Source: Microbacterium sp. 11MF
GTDB taxonomy: Bacteria; Actinomycetota; Actinomycetes; Actinomycetales; Microbacteriaceae
Direction of reading: 5' to 3'
Assembly (NCBI RefSeq): GCF_000383475.1
Contig: NZ_KB911459.1
Location: 200,467-264,466, forward strand
Length of the DNA: 64,000 bases
Shown here piece by piece: positions 49,982 through 59,006 of the stretch. Below the pieces are notes generated by a model. That model saw only the letters and a program-made list of their open reading frames with translations. It had not been told where the DNA came from and did no database searches. The position numbers and the translations under genes were made by a program. Numbering within the stretch: position 1 is the first letter of the stretch; each line of letters begins with the position of its first letter.

Positions 49982-51022
49982 TCAGGTCGCGAACGTCGCC
50001 AGCAGCCGTTGCAGGGAATCCAGCCGCGCCGGTCCGCGCTCGCCCAGGCGTCCCTCCGCCACCGCCTCGGCGATCGCGCAATCGGGAGCGTCGGGCAGGT
50101 GCGTGCACCCGCGCGGGCACTCCTCGGCGATGGCGGCCAAATCGGTGTAGGCGCGGAGGATGTTGGCGGGGTCGACGTGTCCGAGGCCGAACGAGCGGAC
50201 CCCCGGGGTGTCGATGACCCATCCGCGGCCGTTCTCACCCGCGTATCGCAGCGAGACCGCCGAGCTCGAGGTGTGACGCCCGCGTCCGGTGACCTCGTTC
50301 ACGTGTCCGATCGCGCGGAGCGCATCCGGGACCAGGGCGTTCACGAGCGTGGACTTGCCGACGCCGGAGTGGCCGACGAAGACCGTCGAGTGGCCCGACA
50401 GCCGTTCGCCGATGAGATCCACGGGCATCGCGTCGCGACCGCTCGTGAAGACCTCGAGATCGTCGAGACCTTCGAAATGGCCGAGGAACGCGGTCGGATC
50501 GGCGAGGTCGGTCTTGGTGACGACGAGCATGGGATGCATCCCGGCATCCAACGCGGCTATCAGATAGCGGTCCACCAGCCGCGGCCGCGGCTCGGGGTCG
50601 GCGGCGGCGACCACGATGAGCAGCTGGTCGGCATTGGCGACGATGATCCGCTCGATGTGGTCGGTGTCGTCCGCGCTGCGGCGCAGGAGCGAGGATCGCT
50701 CTTCGATGCCGACGATGCGCGCGAGCGTGCCGTCGTCTCCGGACGTGTCGCCCACCACGCGGGCGCGGTCGCCGTTGACGATCGGCTGCTTGCGGAGCTC
50801 CCGCGCCCGGGAGGCGAGGATCTGGTGCTCGTCGGGGCCGTCCTCGTCGACGAGCACCGTGTAGCGGCCACGGTCGACGCCGAGGACGCGGGCGATCCGG
50901 GCATCGGCGTGAGCGGGTCGGCGTTTGGTGCGAGGCCGGTTGGCCTTCGGATTGGGGCGCATCCGGATGTCGGCCTCGTCGAAATCGAGGTCGTCATCGT
51001 CGTCGTCGTTGAGCCAGCTCAC
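49982..51022 (-). CDS. rsgA: Ribosome small-subunit-dependent GTPase A
   Basis: This 346-residue protein has an acidic start (NDDDDDDLDFDEADI), an OB-type domain, a circularly permuted GTPase domain (TKTD before the P-loop GHSGVGKS, then DTPG) and a C-terminal zinc site (ECPRGCTHLPDAPDC). RsgA helps late 30S ribosome maturation. The GTG start overlaps the aroA stop by 4 nt (GTGA), so the genes are coupled, as in M. tuberculosis where the aroA and rsgA homologues are adjacent. Confidence 0.95.
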   Translation of the reverse strand: MSWLNDDDDDDLDFDEADIRMRPNPKANRPRTKRRPAHADARIARVLGVDRGRYTVLVDEDGPDEHQILASRARELRKQPIVNGDRARVVGDTSGDDGTLARIVGIEERSSLLRRSADDTDHIERIIVANADQLLIVVAAADPEPRPRLVDRYLIAALDAGMHPMLVVTKTDLADPTAFLGHFEGLDDLEVFTSGRDAMPVDLIGERLSGHSTVFVGHSGVGKSTLVNALVPDALRAIGHVNEVTGRGRHTSSSAVSLRYAGENGRGWVIDTPGVRSFGLGHVDPANILRAYTDLAAIAEECPRGCTHLPDAPDCAIAEAVAEGRLGERGPARLDSLQRLLATFAT

Positions 51023-52341
51023 GCGAGCATGTCCGCCCACAGCTGGGGGAATTCGGGCATGGTCTTCGCCGTCGTCCCGATGTCGTCGACCACGACTCCC
51101 GGCACCCGGAGTCCGATGACGGCTCCGGCTGTCGCGATGCGGTGATCGTGGTGTGCGCGCCAGACGCCGCCGTGGAGCGGGCGGGGGACGATGTGGATGC
51201 CGTCCTCCCGCTCCTCCGCCTCGCCACCGAGCTCGCGGAGGTTCGCGACGAGAGCGGCGATGCGATCGGTCTCGTGACCGCGGATGTGCCCGATGCCGTG
51301 GAAGGTCGTCGGAGCATCGGCGAACGCCGCGAGGGCGAACAGGGTCGGGGTGAGCTCGCTCGCGGCCGAGAGGTCGAGGTCGACGCCCGCGATGCGGTCG
51401 CCGGAGGTGACGGTCAGCGCGCCCGCACGGCGCGAGACGTGGGCGCCCATGACGGGCAGGATGTCGGCCAGCAGGGCACCGGGCTGCGTCGAGTGGGCGG
51501 GCCATCCGGGCACGGTCACCGACCCTCCCGTCAGGATCGCCGCAGCGAGGAACGGCGCGGCGTTCGAGAGGTCGGGTTCGATCGCGACATCCTTGCCGCG
51601 GACGGGCCCGGCGGGGACGACCCACTCGTTCGGAGTCGGGTGCTCGACGTGGACACCCCGGCGGGCGAGGGCTTCGACGGTCATCTCGATGTGCGGCAGG
51701 CTCGGGAGGCGTTCGCCGTCGTGGATCAGGCGGAGTCCCACGTCGAACCGGGCCGCGGCCAGGAGCAGGCCCGAGACGAACTGGCTGGACTGGCTCGCGT
51801 CGATCGTCACCTCGCCGCCGCGGATGTGGCCATGGCCACGGACCTCGAACGGGAGCGACCAGCTTCCGGCATCATCGATGTCGGCGCCGACCTCGCGGAG
51901 GGCGTGGATCATCGCGCCCATCGGGCGGTGCATCGCGGTGGGGTGCGCCGTCACGTGCACGTCCCCGACCGCGAGACCGGCGATGGGGGAGACGAAACGC
52001 ATGACCGTCCCGGCCTGACCGCAGTCGATCGTCGTTCCCCCCGTGAAGCGGGCGGGCGGGGTGACGTCGAGGTCGGGACCGAAGGGCGAGTCCCCGGGGA
52101 CGGGCTCGATCGAGACGCCGAGGGCGCGCAGCGCCTCGATCATGCGCGCGGAGTCGTCGGAGTGGAGCGCGCCCGTCACAAGGCTCGGGCCGTCGGCGAT
52201 CGCCGCGAGGACCAGCTCGCGGTTCGTCAGAGACTTGGACCCCGGGACGGAGACGCGCGCATGGACCGGCTCGGTCGGCGTGGGAGCCGGCCACGACCCG
52301 GACGCGGCGGTGGTGGCGGGGGAGGAAGGGGCGTCGCTCAT
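51019..52341 (-). CDS. aroA: 3-phosphoshikimate 1-carboxyvinyltransferase (EPSP synthase)
   Basis: This 440-residue enzyme makes EPSP from shikimate 3-phosphate and phosphoenolpyruvate in the aromatic amino acid pathway. VPGSKSLTNRELVLAA, DCGQAGTVMRFV and HIRGHETDRIAAL are family signatures, and the two-domain inside-out barrel length is normal. ATG 52341 lies 7 nt after a TAGGCT hexamer, so an upstream in-frame start is unlikely. Confidence 0.96.
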   Translation of the reverse strand: MSDAPSSPATTAASGSWPAPTPTEPVHARVSVPGSKSLTNRELVLAAIADGPSLVTGALHSDDSARMIEALRALGVSIEPVPGDSPFGPDLDVTPPARFTGGTTIDCGQAGTVMRFVSPIAGLAVGDVHVTAHPTAMHRPMGAMIHALREVGADIDDAGSWSLPFEVRGHGHIRGGEVTIDASQSSQFVSGLLLAAARFDVGLRLIHDGERLPSLPHIEMTVEALARRGVHVEHPTPNEWVVPAGPVRGKDVAIEPDLSNAAPFLAAAILTGGSVTVPGWPAHSTQPGALLADILPVMGAHVSRRAGALTVTSGDRIAGVDLDLSAASELTPTLFALAAFADAPTTFHGIGHIRGHETDRIAALVANLRELGGEAEEREDGIHIVPRPLHGGVWRAHHDHRIATAGAVIGLRVPGVVVDDIGTTAKTMPEFPQLWADMLA

Positions 52342-52348
52342 CGCGTCC

Positions 52349-52354
52349 AGCCTA
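52349..52354 (-). promoter_or_regulatory. -10 element TAGGCT of the leaderless aroA promoter
   Basis: On the minus strand TAGGCT is 7 nt before ATG 52341. Confidence 0.6.
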
Positions 52355-52393
52355 CTGAACGGGGCGTCGCCGCCGACGAGAGCGGTGTCACGA

Positions 52394-52417
52394 CGGTGTC
52401 TCGAATCTGCGACACCG
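52394..52417. promoter_or_regulatory. Inverted repeat CGGTGTC-N10-GACACCG in the aroA-sigH intergenic region
   Basis: Seven-base arms pair perfectly across 10 nt; a further CGGTGTC copy lies at 52383-52389. It is about 40 bp upstream of the aroA -10 and could be a regulator site or a hairpin. No known factor matches. Confidence 0.3.
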
Positions 52418-52553
52418 ACGCGACACGACGGCGACATCGACCCCCTCGCGTGATTCCCATGCACCAGACTTCTCGCACCGGCATCCTGACATCGTCGTGA
52501 GCGACGTCATCATCCCCGTCGGCGTCGGCTGAGCCGTAGCTCCACGGAAAGCT

Positions 52554-52582
52554 GGGAATAGCCCCAGCCCCGTGCTCGTTGG
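52554..52582 (+). promoter_or_regulatory. SigH/SigR-type autoregulatory promoter of sigH-rsrA
   Basis: GGGAAT (52554-52559), 18 nt, then GTTGG (52578-52582) fit the SigR/SigH consensus GGAAT-N18-GTT. The predicted start is near 52586-52589, at an in-frame upstream ATG, and GGGGAGAGGAG precedes the main ATG at 52625. Confidence 0.8.
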
Positions 52583-52624
52583 AGCTTCATGTCGGTGACG
52601 TGCACGCCAGGGGAGAGGAGCGCG

Positions 52625-53278
52625 ATGATCGCAACAGTGGATGCGCCCGAACTCGCCGAATGGGCGGACGTAGACTTGCGGGCGATGAACGATCAGGCGG
52701 TCGAAGACCCGCGTACCCAGTTCGAGGAGCAGGCGCTCCCCTTCATGGATCAGCTCTACGCAGCGGCGATGCGGATGACCCGCAACCCCGCCGATGCGTC
52801 GGACCTGGTGCAGGAGACCTTCGTCAAGGCCTTCGCCGCCTGGGCGTCCTTCACGCAAGGCACGAACCTCAAGGCGTGGCTGTACCGGATCCTCACGAAC
52901 ACGTACATCAACACGTACCGCAAGAAGCAGCGCGAGCCCTACCAGGGCACCATCGACGACCTCGAGGACTGGCAGCTCGGCGGCGCGGAATCGACGACGG
53001 CGTCGTCGGCGCGGTCGGCCGAAGCCGAAGCGATCGACCACATGCCGGCATCCGTCGTCAAGGATGCGCTGCAGTCCCTTCCCGAAGACTTCCGACTGGC
53101 CGTGTACCTCGCGGACGTCGAAGGGTTCGCGTATCAGGAGATCGCGGACATCATGAAAACCCCCATCGGCACGGTCATGAGCCGTCTGCACCGAGGCAGA
53201 CGCCAGCTCCGCGACCTGCTGTCCGACTATGCGAAGGAGCGTGGCATCGAAGTGCCCGCCACAAGGAGTGCGAAATGA
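52625..53278 (+). CDS. sigH: ECF sigma factor SigH/SigR (thiol-oxidative stress)
   Basis: This 217-residue sigma factor has region 2 ([40 protein letters not shown]) and region 4 ([38 protein letters not shown]), closely matching mycobacterial SigH and Streptomyces SigR. It directs thioredoxin and proteostasis genes under disulphide stress. RsrA, its redox-sensing anti-sigma factor, is encoded next. ATG 52625 has GAGAGGAG upstream; an ATG at 52589 would add 12 residues and coincides with the predicted SigH-type transcription start. Confidence 0.96.
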   Translation: MIATVDAPELAEWADVDLRAMNDQAVEDPRTQFEEQALPFMDQLYAAAMRMTRNPADASDLVQETFVKAFAAWASFTQGTNLKAWLYRILTNTYINTYRKKQREPYQGTIDDLEDWQLGGAESTTASSARSAEAEAIDHMPASVVKDALQSLPEDFRLAVYLADVEGFAYQEIADIMKTPIGTVMSRLHRGRRQLRDLLSDYAKERGIEVPATRSAK

Positions 53279-53520
53279 CCGACTGCGGTTGCGATAAAGC
53301 CCAGAAGGATCTCGAGGAGTACCTGCGCAACGAGGTCTGCAACACCCGTCACGCCGACATCACCGAGCACCTCGAGAACTGCGCCGCCTGCCGGGACGAA
53401 GCCCTCGTGGCGACGACCCTGACAGCCGTCGTCGCGCGTGCCTGCAAGGAGGCCGCGCCCGAGGATCTGCGTGACCAGGTGCTGGCGCGTCTGCGTGCGG
53501 AGCAGGCCACCCACCACTGA
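53275..53520 (+). CDS. rsrA: Zinc-binding redox-sensing anti-sigma factor RsrA/RshA
   Basis: This 81-residue protein has the ZAS motif H32-x3-C36-x2-C39 (HLENCAAC) plus upstream cysteines C4, C6 and C22. In RsrA the zinc is held by such residues, and oxidation to a disulphide releases the sigma factor. The ATG overlaps the sigH stop (ATGA) with AAGGAG upstream. A strong terminator follows. Confidence 0.93.
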   Translation: MTDCGCDKAQKDLEEYLRNEVCNTRHADITEHLENCAACRDEALVATTLTAVVARACKEAAPEDLRDQVLARLRAEQATHH

Positions 53521-53536
53521 CGTCTCAACCGTCGAT

Positions 53537-53572
53537 ACGAAGAAGGCCCCGCCGAGGCGGGGCCTTCTTCGT
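53537..53572. terminator. Bidirectional terminator between rsrA and kgd
   Basis: ACGAAGAAGGCCCCGC pairs with its exact complement across CGAG, giving a 16-bp stem. One arm ends in CCTTCTTCGT, so T-rich sequence is on both sides. It sits between converging genes. Confidence 0.9.
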
Positions 53573-53580
53573 ACTCGGGA

Positions 53581-56500
53581 TCAGAAGCCGAGCGCCTGCT
53601 CCATGATCTCGGCGTGCTGGCGCGCGTGGACCTTCGGCGATCCGGTGGCGGTGGATGCCGCCGAAGACCGCGAGATCCGCTTGATCGTGCGCCCGTGCAG
53701 GTGCTTCACGACCTCGAGGGCGATGAACGGCCAGGCGCCCTGGTTCTCCGGCTCCTCCTGTACCCAATACAGCTCCGCGTTCGGGTAGCTGTCGAGGACC
53801 GCGTTGAGCTGCTCGATTGGAGCCGGGTAGTACTGCTCCAGCCGGACCAGTGCGACCTTCTCGTTCGGGTTCTTCTCGAGCTCCGCAGCGAGGTCCCAGT
53901 GGATCTTGCCGGCGTGCAGCAGCACGCGGGTGACGGACTCGCGGTCGAGGGAGCGGTGGTCGTCGATCACCGGCTCGAACTTGCCCTCGAGGAAGTCGTC
54001 GACCGAGCTCGTCGCGTTCCGCAGGCGCAGCATGGCCTTCGGCGTGAAGACCACGAGGGGCCGGCGCGGACGGGCGTAGGCCTGGCGACGCAGCAGGTGG
54101 AAGTACGACGCGGGCGTCGAGGGGCGGGCGACCGTCATGTTGTCCTGCGCACACATCTGCAGGTAGCGCTCGATGCGGGCCGACGAGTGGTCGGGTCCCT
54201 GGCCTTCGTAGCCGTGGGGGAGCAGGAGCACGACACTCGACTGCTGGCCCCACTTCTGCTCAGCGGAGGAGATGAACTCGTCGATCACCGACTGCGCCCC
54301 GTTGGCGAAGTCGCCGAACTGGGCCTCCCACAGGGTGAGGGTGTCGGCTCGTTCGACGGAGTAGCCGTACTCGAAGGCCATCGCCGCGTACTCGCTGAGC
54401 AGCGAGTCGTACACGTAGAAACGGCCCTGGTTGTCGCTCAGGTTGGCGAGTGGCAGCCATTCCTGGCCGTTCGCCCGGTCGTGCATGACGGCGTGACGCG
54501 TCACGAACGTGCCGCGACGGACGTCCTGGCCGGCCAGGCGCACGTTCGACCCCTCGACGAGGAGCGAGCCGAAGGCGAGCAGTTCGCCGAAGCCCCAGTC
54601 GATCTTGCCGTTGCGGCTCATGTCCTGGCGCTTGTCGAGCAGCTGCTGGAGCTTCGTGTGCACCGTGAAGCCCTCGGGCTTGTTCACGAAGGCGTCGCCG
54701 ATGCGCTCGATGACGTCGCGGCTGACGGCGGTGGAGTCCGGCTCGCCGACGGCGGGCTCCGCCGGGGCGTCGGCGCTGACGACGGGCGAGGTGCCGGTCT
54801 GCGCCGCGTGGATCTCGGCGAAGGCGATCTCGAGGCGGTTCTGGAAGTCCTGCTTCGCCTTGTCGTACTCCTCCTCGGTGATGTCGCCGCGTCCGACGAG
54901 GGCCTCGGTGTAGAGCTTGCGGACCGAGCGCTTCGCCTCGATGAGGTTCGTCATGAGGGGCTGCGTCATCGAGGGGTCGTCGCCCTCGTTGTGGCCGCGG
55001 CGCCGGTAGCAGACGAGGTCGATGACGACGTCGCGGTTGAACTCCTGGCGGTAGCGGAAGGCGAGCTCGGCGACGTGCACGACGGCCTCGGGGTCGTCGC
55101 CGTTCACGTGAAAGATCGGTGCCTGGATCGTCTTGGCGACGTCGGTGGCGTAGATCGACGTGCGGGCGTCGAGCGGGAGGGTCGTGAAGCCGACCTGGTT
55201 GTTGACCACGACGTGGACCGTGCCGCCGGTGCGGTAGCCGCGCAGGCGCGACATCTGCAGCGTCTCCATGACGACACCCTGGCCCGCGAAGGCCGCGTCG
55301 CCGTGGACGAGGATCGGGAGCCACGAGAACGATCCGATGGGGAGGCGGTCCTGCTTGGCGCGGACGATGCCCTCGAGGACGCCGTCGACGGTCTCGAGGT
55401 GCGAGGGGTTCGCGGCGAGGTAGACGGGGAGTTCTTCGCCGCCGTCGGCGACGAAGGTGCCCTGGGTGCCCAGGTGGTACTTGACGTCGCCCGAGCCGCT
55501 CTTGGAGCCGACGGCCACCGATCCCTCGAACTCGCGGAAGATCTGGCTGTAGGTCTTGCCGGCGACGTTGGTGAGGACGTTGAGGCGACCGCGGTGCGCC
55601 ATCGCGATGGCGGCTCCGTCGAGGCCCTCGGATGCCGCGCCCTGGAGGATCTGGTCCAGCAGCGGCACGAGCGACTCGCCGCCTTCGAGGCTGAAGCGCT
55701 TCTGGCCGACGAACTTGGTCTGCAGGAAGGTCTCGAAGGCCTCGGCCTCGTTCAGCTTGCCGAGGACGCGCAGCTGCTCGTCGTGGCCGGGCTTCTGGTA
55801 CTTGACCTCGAGGTTGTCCTGGAACCACTTGCGCTGCGTCGGGTCCTGGATGTGCATGTACTCGACACCGACGGTGCGGCAGTACGAGTCGCGCAGGATC
55901 CCGAGGATGTCCCGGAGCTTCATCGTGCGCTTGCCGCCGAACCCGTTCGTGACGAACTCGCGGTCGAGGTCCCAGAAGGTCAGCCCGTGGTTCTCGATCT
56001 CGAGGTCGGGGTGCGTGCGCTGCACGTACTCGAGGGGGTCGATGTCGGCCATCATGTGGCCGCGGACGCGGTAGGAGTTGATGAGCTCCTGGACACGTGC
56101 CGTCTTGTCGACGCGCTCGGCGATGTCGACCTTGATGTCGCTCGACCAGCGGATGGGGGAGTACGGGATGCGGAGGGCCGCGAAGATGTCGTCGTAGAAC
56201 CCCTCCTGGCCGATCAGCAGCTGGTGCACGATCTTCAGGAACTCACCCGAGCCGGCACCTTGGATGACGCGGTGGTCGTAGGTGCTCGTGAGGGTGATGG
56301 TCTTGCCGATGCCGAGCTCGCCCAGCGTCTTCTCGCTCGCGCCCTGGAACTCGGCCGGGTAGTCGAGGGCGCCGGCGCCGATGATGCAGCCCTGACCCTT
56401 CATCAGACGCGGCACGGAGTGCACCGTGCCGATCCCGCCGGGGTTGGTGAGGGACACCGTCGTGCCCTGGAAGTCGGCGGCGGTCAGCTTGTTCTTGCGG

Positions 56501-57285
56501 GCGCGCTGGACCAGGTCCTCGTAGGCGGTCAGGTATTCGCCGAAGGTCAGAGTCTCGGCCTGCTTGATGCTCGGCACCATGAGGGCACGCGTGCCGTCCG
56601 GCTTCGGAAGGTCGATCGCGATGCCCAGGTTGATGTGAGCGGGGGCGACGACCGACGGCTTGCCGTCGACCTCGGCGTAGTAGACGTTCTGCGTCGGGAA
56701 GGCCTTCAGCGCCTGGATCAGCGCCCACCCGATGATGTGGGTGAAGCTCACCTTGCCGCCGCGCGTGCGCGACATGTGGTTGTTGATGACGATGCGGTTG
56801 TCGATCATCAGCTTCGCGGGGATCGTGCGAACGCTCGTCGCCGTCGGGACGGTGAGCGACTCGTCCATGTTCGCGGCGAGGGTCTTGGGCAGGCCGCGGA
56901 GCGGGGTGACCGTGTCCTCGAGGGTCGCCTTCTCCGCGGACGGGGCGGCCTTGGGCGCCTCGGCGGGGATCGGCTGCGGTGCCGCCGGGCGTGCGGTGGT
57001 GCGTGCCACGGGCTGCGCGCCGGTGGCGGCGGGGCGGGCCTCGGCGGCGGAAGCGGATGCCGCAGGCGTCGGGGCGGCGGGGGCGGATGCCGTCGGTGCC
57101 GCAGCCTCGGCGGGAGCGCCCGTCGACGGGGCGTCGGGGGTGTAGGCCTCGAGGATCGGCCACCACTCCTTGTCCACCGAGTTCTTGTCGCGGCTGTACT
57201 GCTCGTACAGCTCTGCGACGAGCCATTCGTTGGCTCCGAACTCCCCGTCGCTCGTAGTTCCCACGCCGGTCGCCTGACTGGACAC
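53581..57285 (-). CDS. kgd: Multifunctional 2-oxoglutarate dehydrogenase/decarboxylase (E2-like + E1, Kgd/OdhA)
   Basis: This 1234-residue protein has a short N-terminal segment resembling E1o (NEWLVAELYEQY), an Ala/Pro-rich linker (about 50-120), a succinyltransferase-like E2 domain whose catalytic motif is DHRVIQG (H338), and a large thiamine-diphosphate-dependent E1 half (HGDAAFAGQGV, VVNNQVGFTT). There is no lipoyl domain, as in mycobacterial Kgd and corynebacterial OdhA, which use lipoyl groups of other subunits. It links the oxidative TCA cycle at 2-oxoglutarate. GTG 57285 has GGCGG A nearby; a 149-bp divergent region separates it from guaB1. Confidence 0.96.
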   Translation of the reverse strand: MSSQATGVGTTSDGEFGANEWLVAELYEQYSRDKNSVDKEWWPILEAYTPDAPSTGAPAEAAAPTASAPAAPTPAASASAAEARPAATGAQPVARTTARPAAPQPIPAEAPKAAPSAEKATLEDTVTPLRGLPKTLAANMDESLTVPTATSVRTIPAKLMIDNRIVINNHMSRTRGGKVSFTHIIGWALIQALKAFPTQNVYYAEVDGKPSVVAPAHINLGIAIDLPKPDGTRALMVPSIKQAETLTFGEYLTAYEDLVQRARKNKLTAADFQGTTVSLTNPGGIGTVHSVPRLMKGQGCIIGAGALDYPAEFQGASEKTLGELGIGKTITLTSTYDHRVIQGAGSGEFLKIVHQLLIGQEGFYDDIFAALRIPYSPIRWSSDIKVDIAERVDKTARVQELINSYRVRGHMMADIDPLEYVQRTHPDLEIENHGLTFWDLDREFVTNGFGGKRTMKLRDILGILRDSYCRTVGVEYMHIQDPTQRKWFQDNLEVKYQKPGHDEQLRVLGKLNEAEAFETFLQTKFVGQKRFSLEGGESLVPLLDQILQGAASEGLDGAAIAMAHRGRLNVLTNVAGKTYSQIFREFEGSVAVGSKSGSGDVKYHLGTQGTFVADGGEELPVYLAANPSHLETVDGVLEGIVRAKQDRLPIGSFSWLPILVHGDAAFAGQGVVMETLQMSRLRGYRTGGTVHVVVNNQVGFTTLPLDARTSIYATDVAKTIQAPIFHVNGDDPEAVVHVAELAFRYRQEFNRDVVIDLVCYRRRGHNEGDDPSMTQPLMTNLIEAKRSVRKLYTEALVGRGDITEEEYDKAKQDFQNRLEIAFAEIHAAQTGTSPVVSADAPAEPAVGEPDSTAVSRDVIERIGDAFVNKPEGFTVHTKLQQLLDKRQDMSRNGKIDWGFGELLAFGSLLVEGSNVRLAGQDVRRGTFVTRHAVMHDRANGQEWLPLANLSDNQGRFYVYDSLLSEYAAMAFEYGYSVERADTLTLWEAQFGDFANGAQSVIDEFISSAEQKWGQQSSVVLLLPHGYEGQGPDHSSARIERYLQMCAQDNMTVARPSTPASYFHLLRRQAYARPRRPLVVFTPKAMLRLRNATSSVDDFLEGKFEPVIDDHRSLDRESVTRVLLHAGKIHWDLAAELEKNPNEKVALVRLEQYYPAPIEQLNAVLDSYPNAELYWVQEEPENQGAWPFIALEVVKHLHGRTIKRISRSSAASTATGSPKVHARQHAEIMEQALGF

Positions 57286-57422
57286 GGTTCCGCCTGCTTT
57301 CGTCGTCGACGTTCGAAATTGTGCGGGCCTCGCGCGGCCTCGCGCACAGACGTCAAGGGTATCCCAGGTTGTCCCCCCTCCGACCCGCGCCGACGGCCCG
57401 GACACGGGGGTTCCGCGTCGCC

Positions 57423-57428
57423 TAGCGT
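57423..57428 (+). promoter_or_regulatory. -10 element TAGCGT of the leaderless guaB1 promoter
   Basis: TAGCGT lies exactly 6 nt before ATG 57435. Confidence 0.6.
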
Positions 57429-57434
57429 GGGTGT

Positions 57435-58889
57435 ATGCACTTCTCCGGCGAGCGACCCGCAGGCGACCTGACCTACTCCGACGTGTTCCTCGTCCCCCGA
57501 CGATCGGATGTCACGAGTCGACTCGACGTGGACCTCTCGCCGGGCGACGGCACGAGCGCCACGATCCCGATCGTCGCGTCGAACATGAACTCCGTCACCG
57601 GCCCGCGGCTGGCGGCGACGCTCGCCCGGCGAGGCGGTCTCGCCGTCCTGCCGCAGGACATGGCGTTGCAGGACGTGGATGCCGGCATCCGCTGGGTGAA
57701 GGAGCAGCCGGTGAGCTGGGACACGCCGCTCGTCCTGTCGCCCGACGCGCTCGTCTCGGACGCGGCTGCCCTTCTCCCGCCGTCCTCGGGGCACGGCGTC
57801 GTCGTGACGTCCGCCACGGGGCGGATCCACGTCGACGACATCCTCGGCATCGTTCCGGCCGAGCGGCTCGGCACGGCTCTGCCCGATGCGCGCCTCGGTG
57901 ACCTGGTGCGCGGGCGCGCGGCATCCATCGACGCCGACGACGTCGACACCGCCCGGGCCGCCTTCGACCTGCTCATCGCGGCGGATGCCGACCTCGTCAC
58001 CGTGCTGCAGCACGGCCATCTCGTGGGAACCCTGTCGCGGCGGACCGCCTTGCGCTCGTCGCTCTACCGTCCCGCCGTGGACGCCGACGGGCGCCTCATC
58101 GTGGCAGCCGCCGTCGGGATCAACGGCGACGTCGCGGCGAAGGCCCGCGCGCTCGCCGCCGCCGGCGTCGACGCGCTCGTGGTCGACACCGCGCACGGGC
58201 ACCAGGAGAGCATGATCCGTGCCCTCCGCGCGGTCGCTGCGGAGGACCTCGGCCTCCCGATCGTCGCGGGGAACGTCGTGACCGCCGAGGGTGTCCGCGA
58301 CCTCGTCGAGGCCGGCGCCACCATTCTGAAGGTCGGGGTCGGTCCCGGCGCGATGTGCACCACCCGCATGATGACGGCCGTGGGGCGTCCGCAGTTCTCG
58401 GCGGTGCTCGAGACGGCCGAGGCCGCCGCCGCGGTCGGCGCGCACGTGTGGGCGGACGGCGGCGTCCGCTACCCCCGCGACGTCGCCCTCGCCCTGGCGG
58501 CGGGCGCGGCATCCGTCATGATCGGGTCGTGGTTCGCCGGCACGATCGAGGCGCCCGGTGACCTCCGGGTCGACGCCGAGGGTCGCGTGTTCAAGGAGTC
58601 GTGGGGCATGGCCTCGACGAAGGCCGTCCAGGGCCGGTTCGGCCGCCTCGACCCGTTCGAGCGCGCGCGCAAGGAGCTGTTCGCGGAGGGCATCTCGTCG
58701 TCGCGGATCTACCTCGACCCGCTCCGGCCGAGCGTCGAGGACCTGCTCGACATGATCACCTCGGGGGTCCGGTCGTCCTTCACCTACGCGGGCGCGGCGA
58801 CCGTGCCCGATTTCCACGAGCGGGCGACGGTCGGCTTCCAGTCGGCGGCCGGGTACGAAGAAGGCAAGGCTCTGCCGGTCAGCTGGTGA
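57435..58889 (+). CDS. guaB1: GuaB1-family IMP dehydrogenase-related protein (GMP reductase)
   Basis: This 484-residue TIM-barrel enzyme is the actinobacterial GuaB1 type, shown in mycobacteria to act as a GMP reductase rather than an IMP dehydrogenase. DLTYSDVFLVPRRS opens the barrel, a CBS-pair region lies near 90-205, and KVGVGPGAMCTTRM carries the catalytic cysteine. GSWFAGTIEAPGD and the late flap region follow. It recycles guanine nucleotides to IMP. A weak GC hairpin (58900-58914) follows the stop. Confidence 0.92.
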   Translation: MHFSGERPAGDLTYSDVFLVPRRSDVTSRLDVDLSPGDGTSATIPIVASNMNSVTGPRLAATLARRGGLAVLPQDMALQDVDAGIRWVKEQPVSWDTPLVLSPDALVSDAAALLPPSSGHGVVVTSATGRIHVDDILGIVPAERLGTALPDARLGDLVRGRAASIDADDVDTARAAFDLLIAADADLVTVLQHGHLVGTLSRRTALRSSLYRPAVDADGRLIVAAAVGINGDVAAKARALAAAGVDALVVDTAHGHQESMIRALRAVAAEDLGLPIVAGNVVTAEGVRDLVEAGATILKVGVGPGAMCTTRMMTAVGRPQFSAVLETAEAAAAVGAHVWADGGVRYPRDVALALAAGAASVMIGSWFAGTIEAPGDLRVDAEGRVFKESWGMASTKAVQGRFGRLDPFERARKELFAEGISSSRIYLDPLRPSVEDLLDMITSGVRSSFTYAGAATVPDFHERATVGFQSAAGYEEGKALPVSW

Positions 58890-58921
58890 AAGAGCGCACG
58901 CGCGCGAGGCGCGCGGTGCCG

Positions 58922-58927
58922 TAGAAT
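58922..58927 (+). promoter_or_regulatory. -10 element TAGAAT upstream of the CNNM transporter pair
   Basis: TAGAAT lies 10 nt before the ATG of a 22-codon mini-ORF, predicting a leader of about 3 nt. Confidence 0.5.
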
Positions 58928-58937
58928 CGTCCCCACA

Positions 58938-59006
58938 ATGGACGACCCTCCCAGTAGACCTTCGCCCCACCGACCCTGCTCCCCGATGATCGGGGGTGAC
59001 GTGTGA
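58938..59006 (+). CDS. 22-codon mini-ORF with internal hairpin, coupled to the CNNM gene
   Basis: ATG 58938 opens a 22-residue Pro/Ser-rich peptide (MDDPPSRPSPHRPCSPMIGG then DV) whose TGA shares its last base with the ATG of the transporter gene (TGATG). The perfect palindrome CCCCGAT-G-ATCGGGG (58981-58995) lies inside the mini-ORF, just before the transporter start. It may be a regulatory leader whose translation controls access to the main start. No ribosome site precedes the mini-ORF. A chance ORF remains possible. Confidence 0.4.
   Translation: MDDPPSRPSPHRPCSPMIGGDV
58981..58995 (+). promoter_or_regulatory. Hairpin CCCCGAT-G-ATCGGGG before the CNNM start
   Basis: The 7-bp perfect stem ends 10 nt before ATG 59006, where a ribosome site would be expected; GGGGGTGACGTG is the only purine-rich sequence and its first G bases are in the stem. 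Folding could therefore mask initiation. Confidence 0.4.

Noticed and set aside
53614..57471. 1285-codon plus-strand open frame antisense to kgd
   Set aside because: Repetitive Val/Glu/Gly/Arg-rich translation without domains; kgd motifs on the minus strand are unambiguous.
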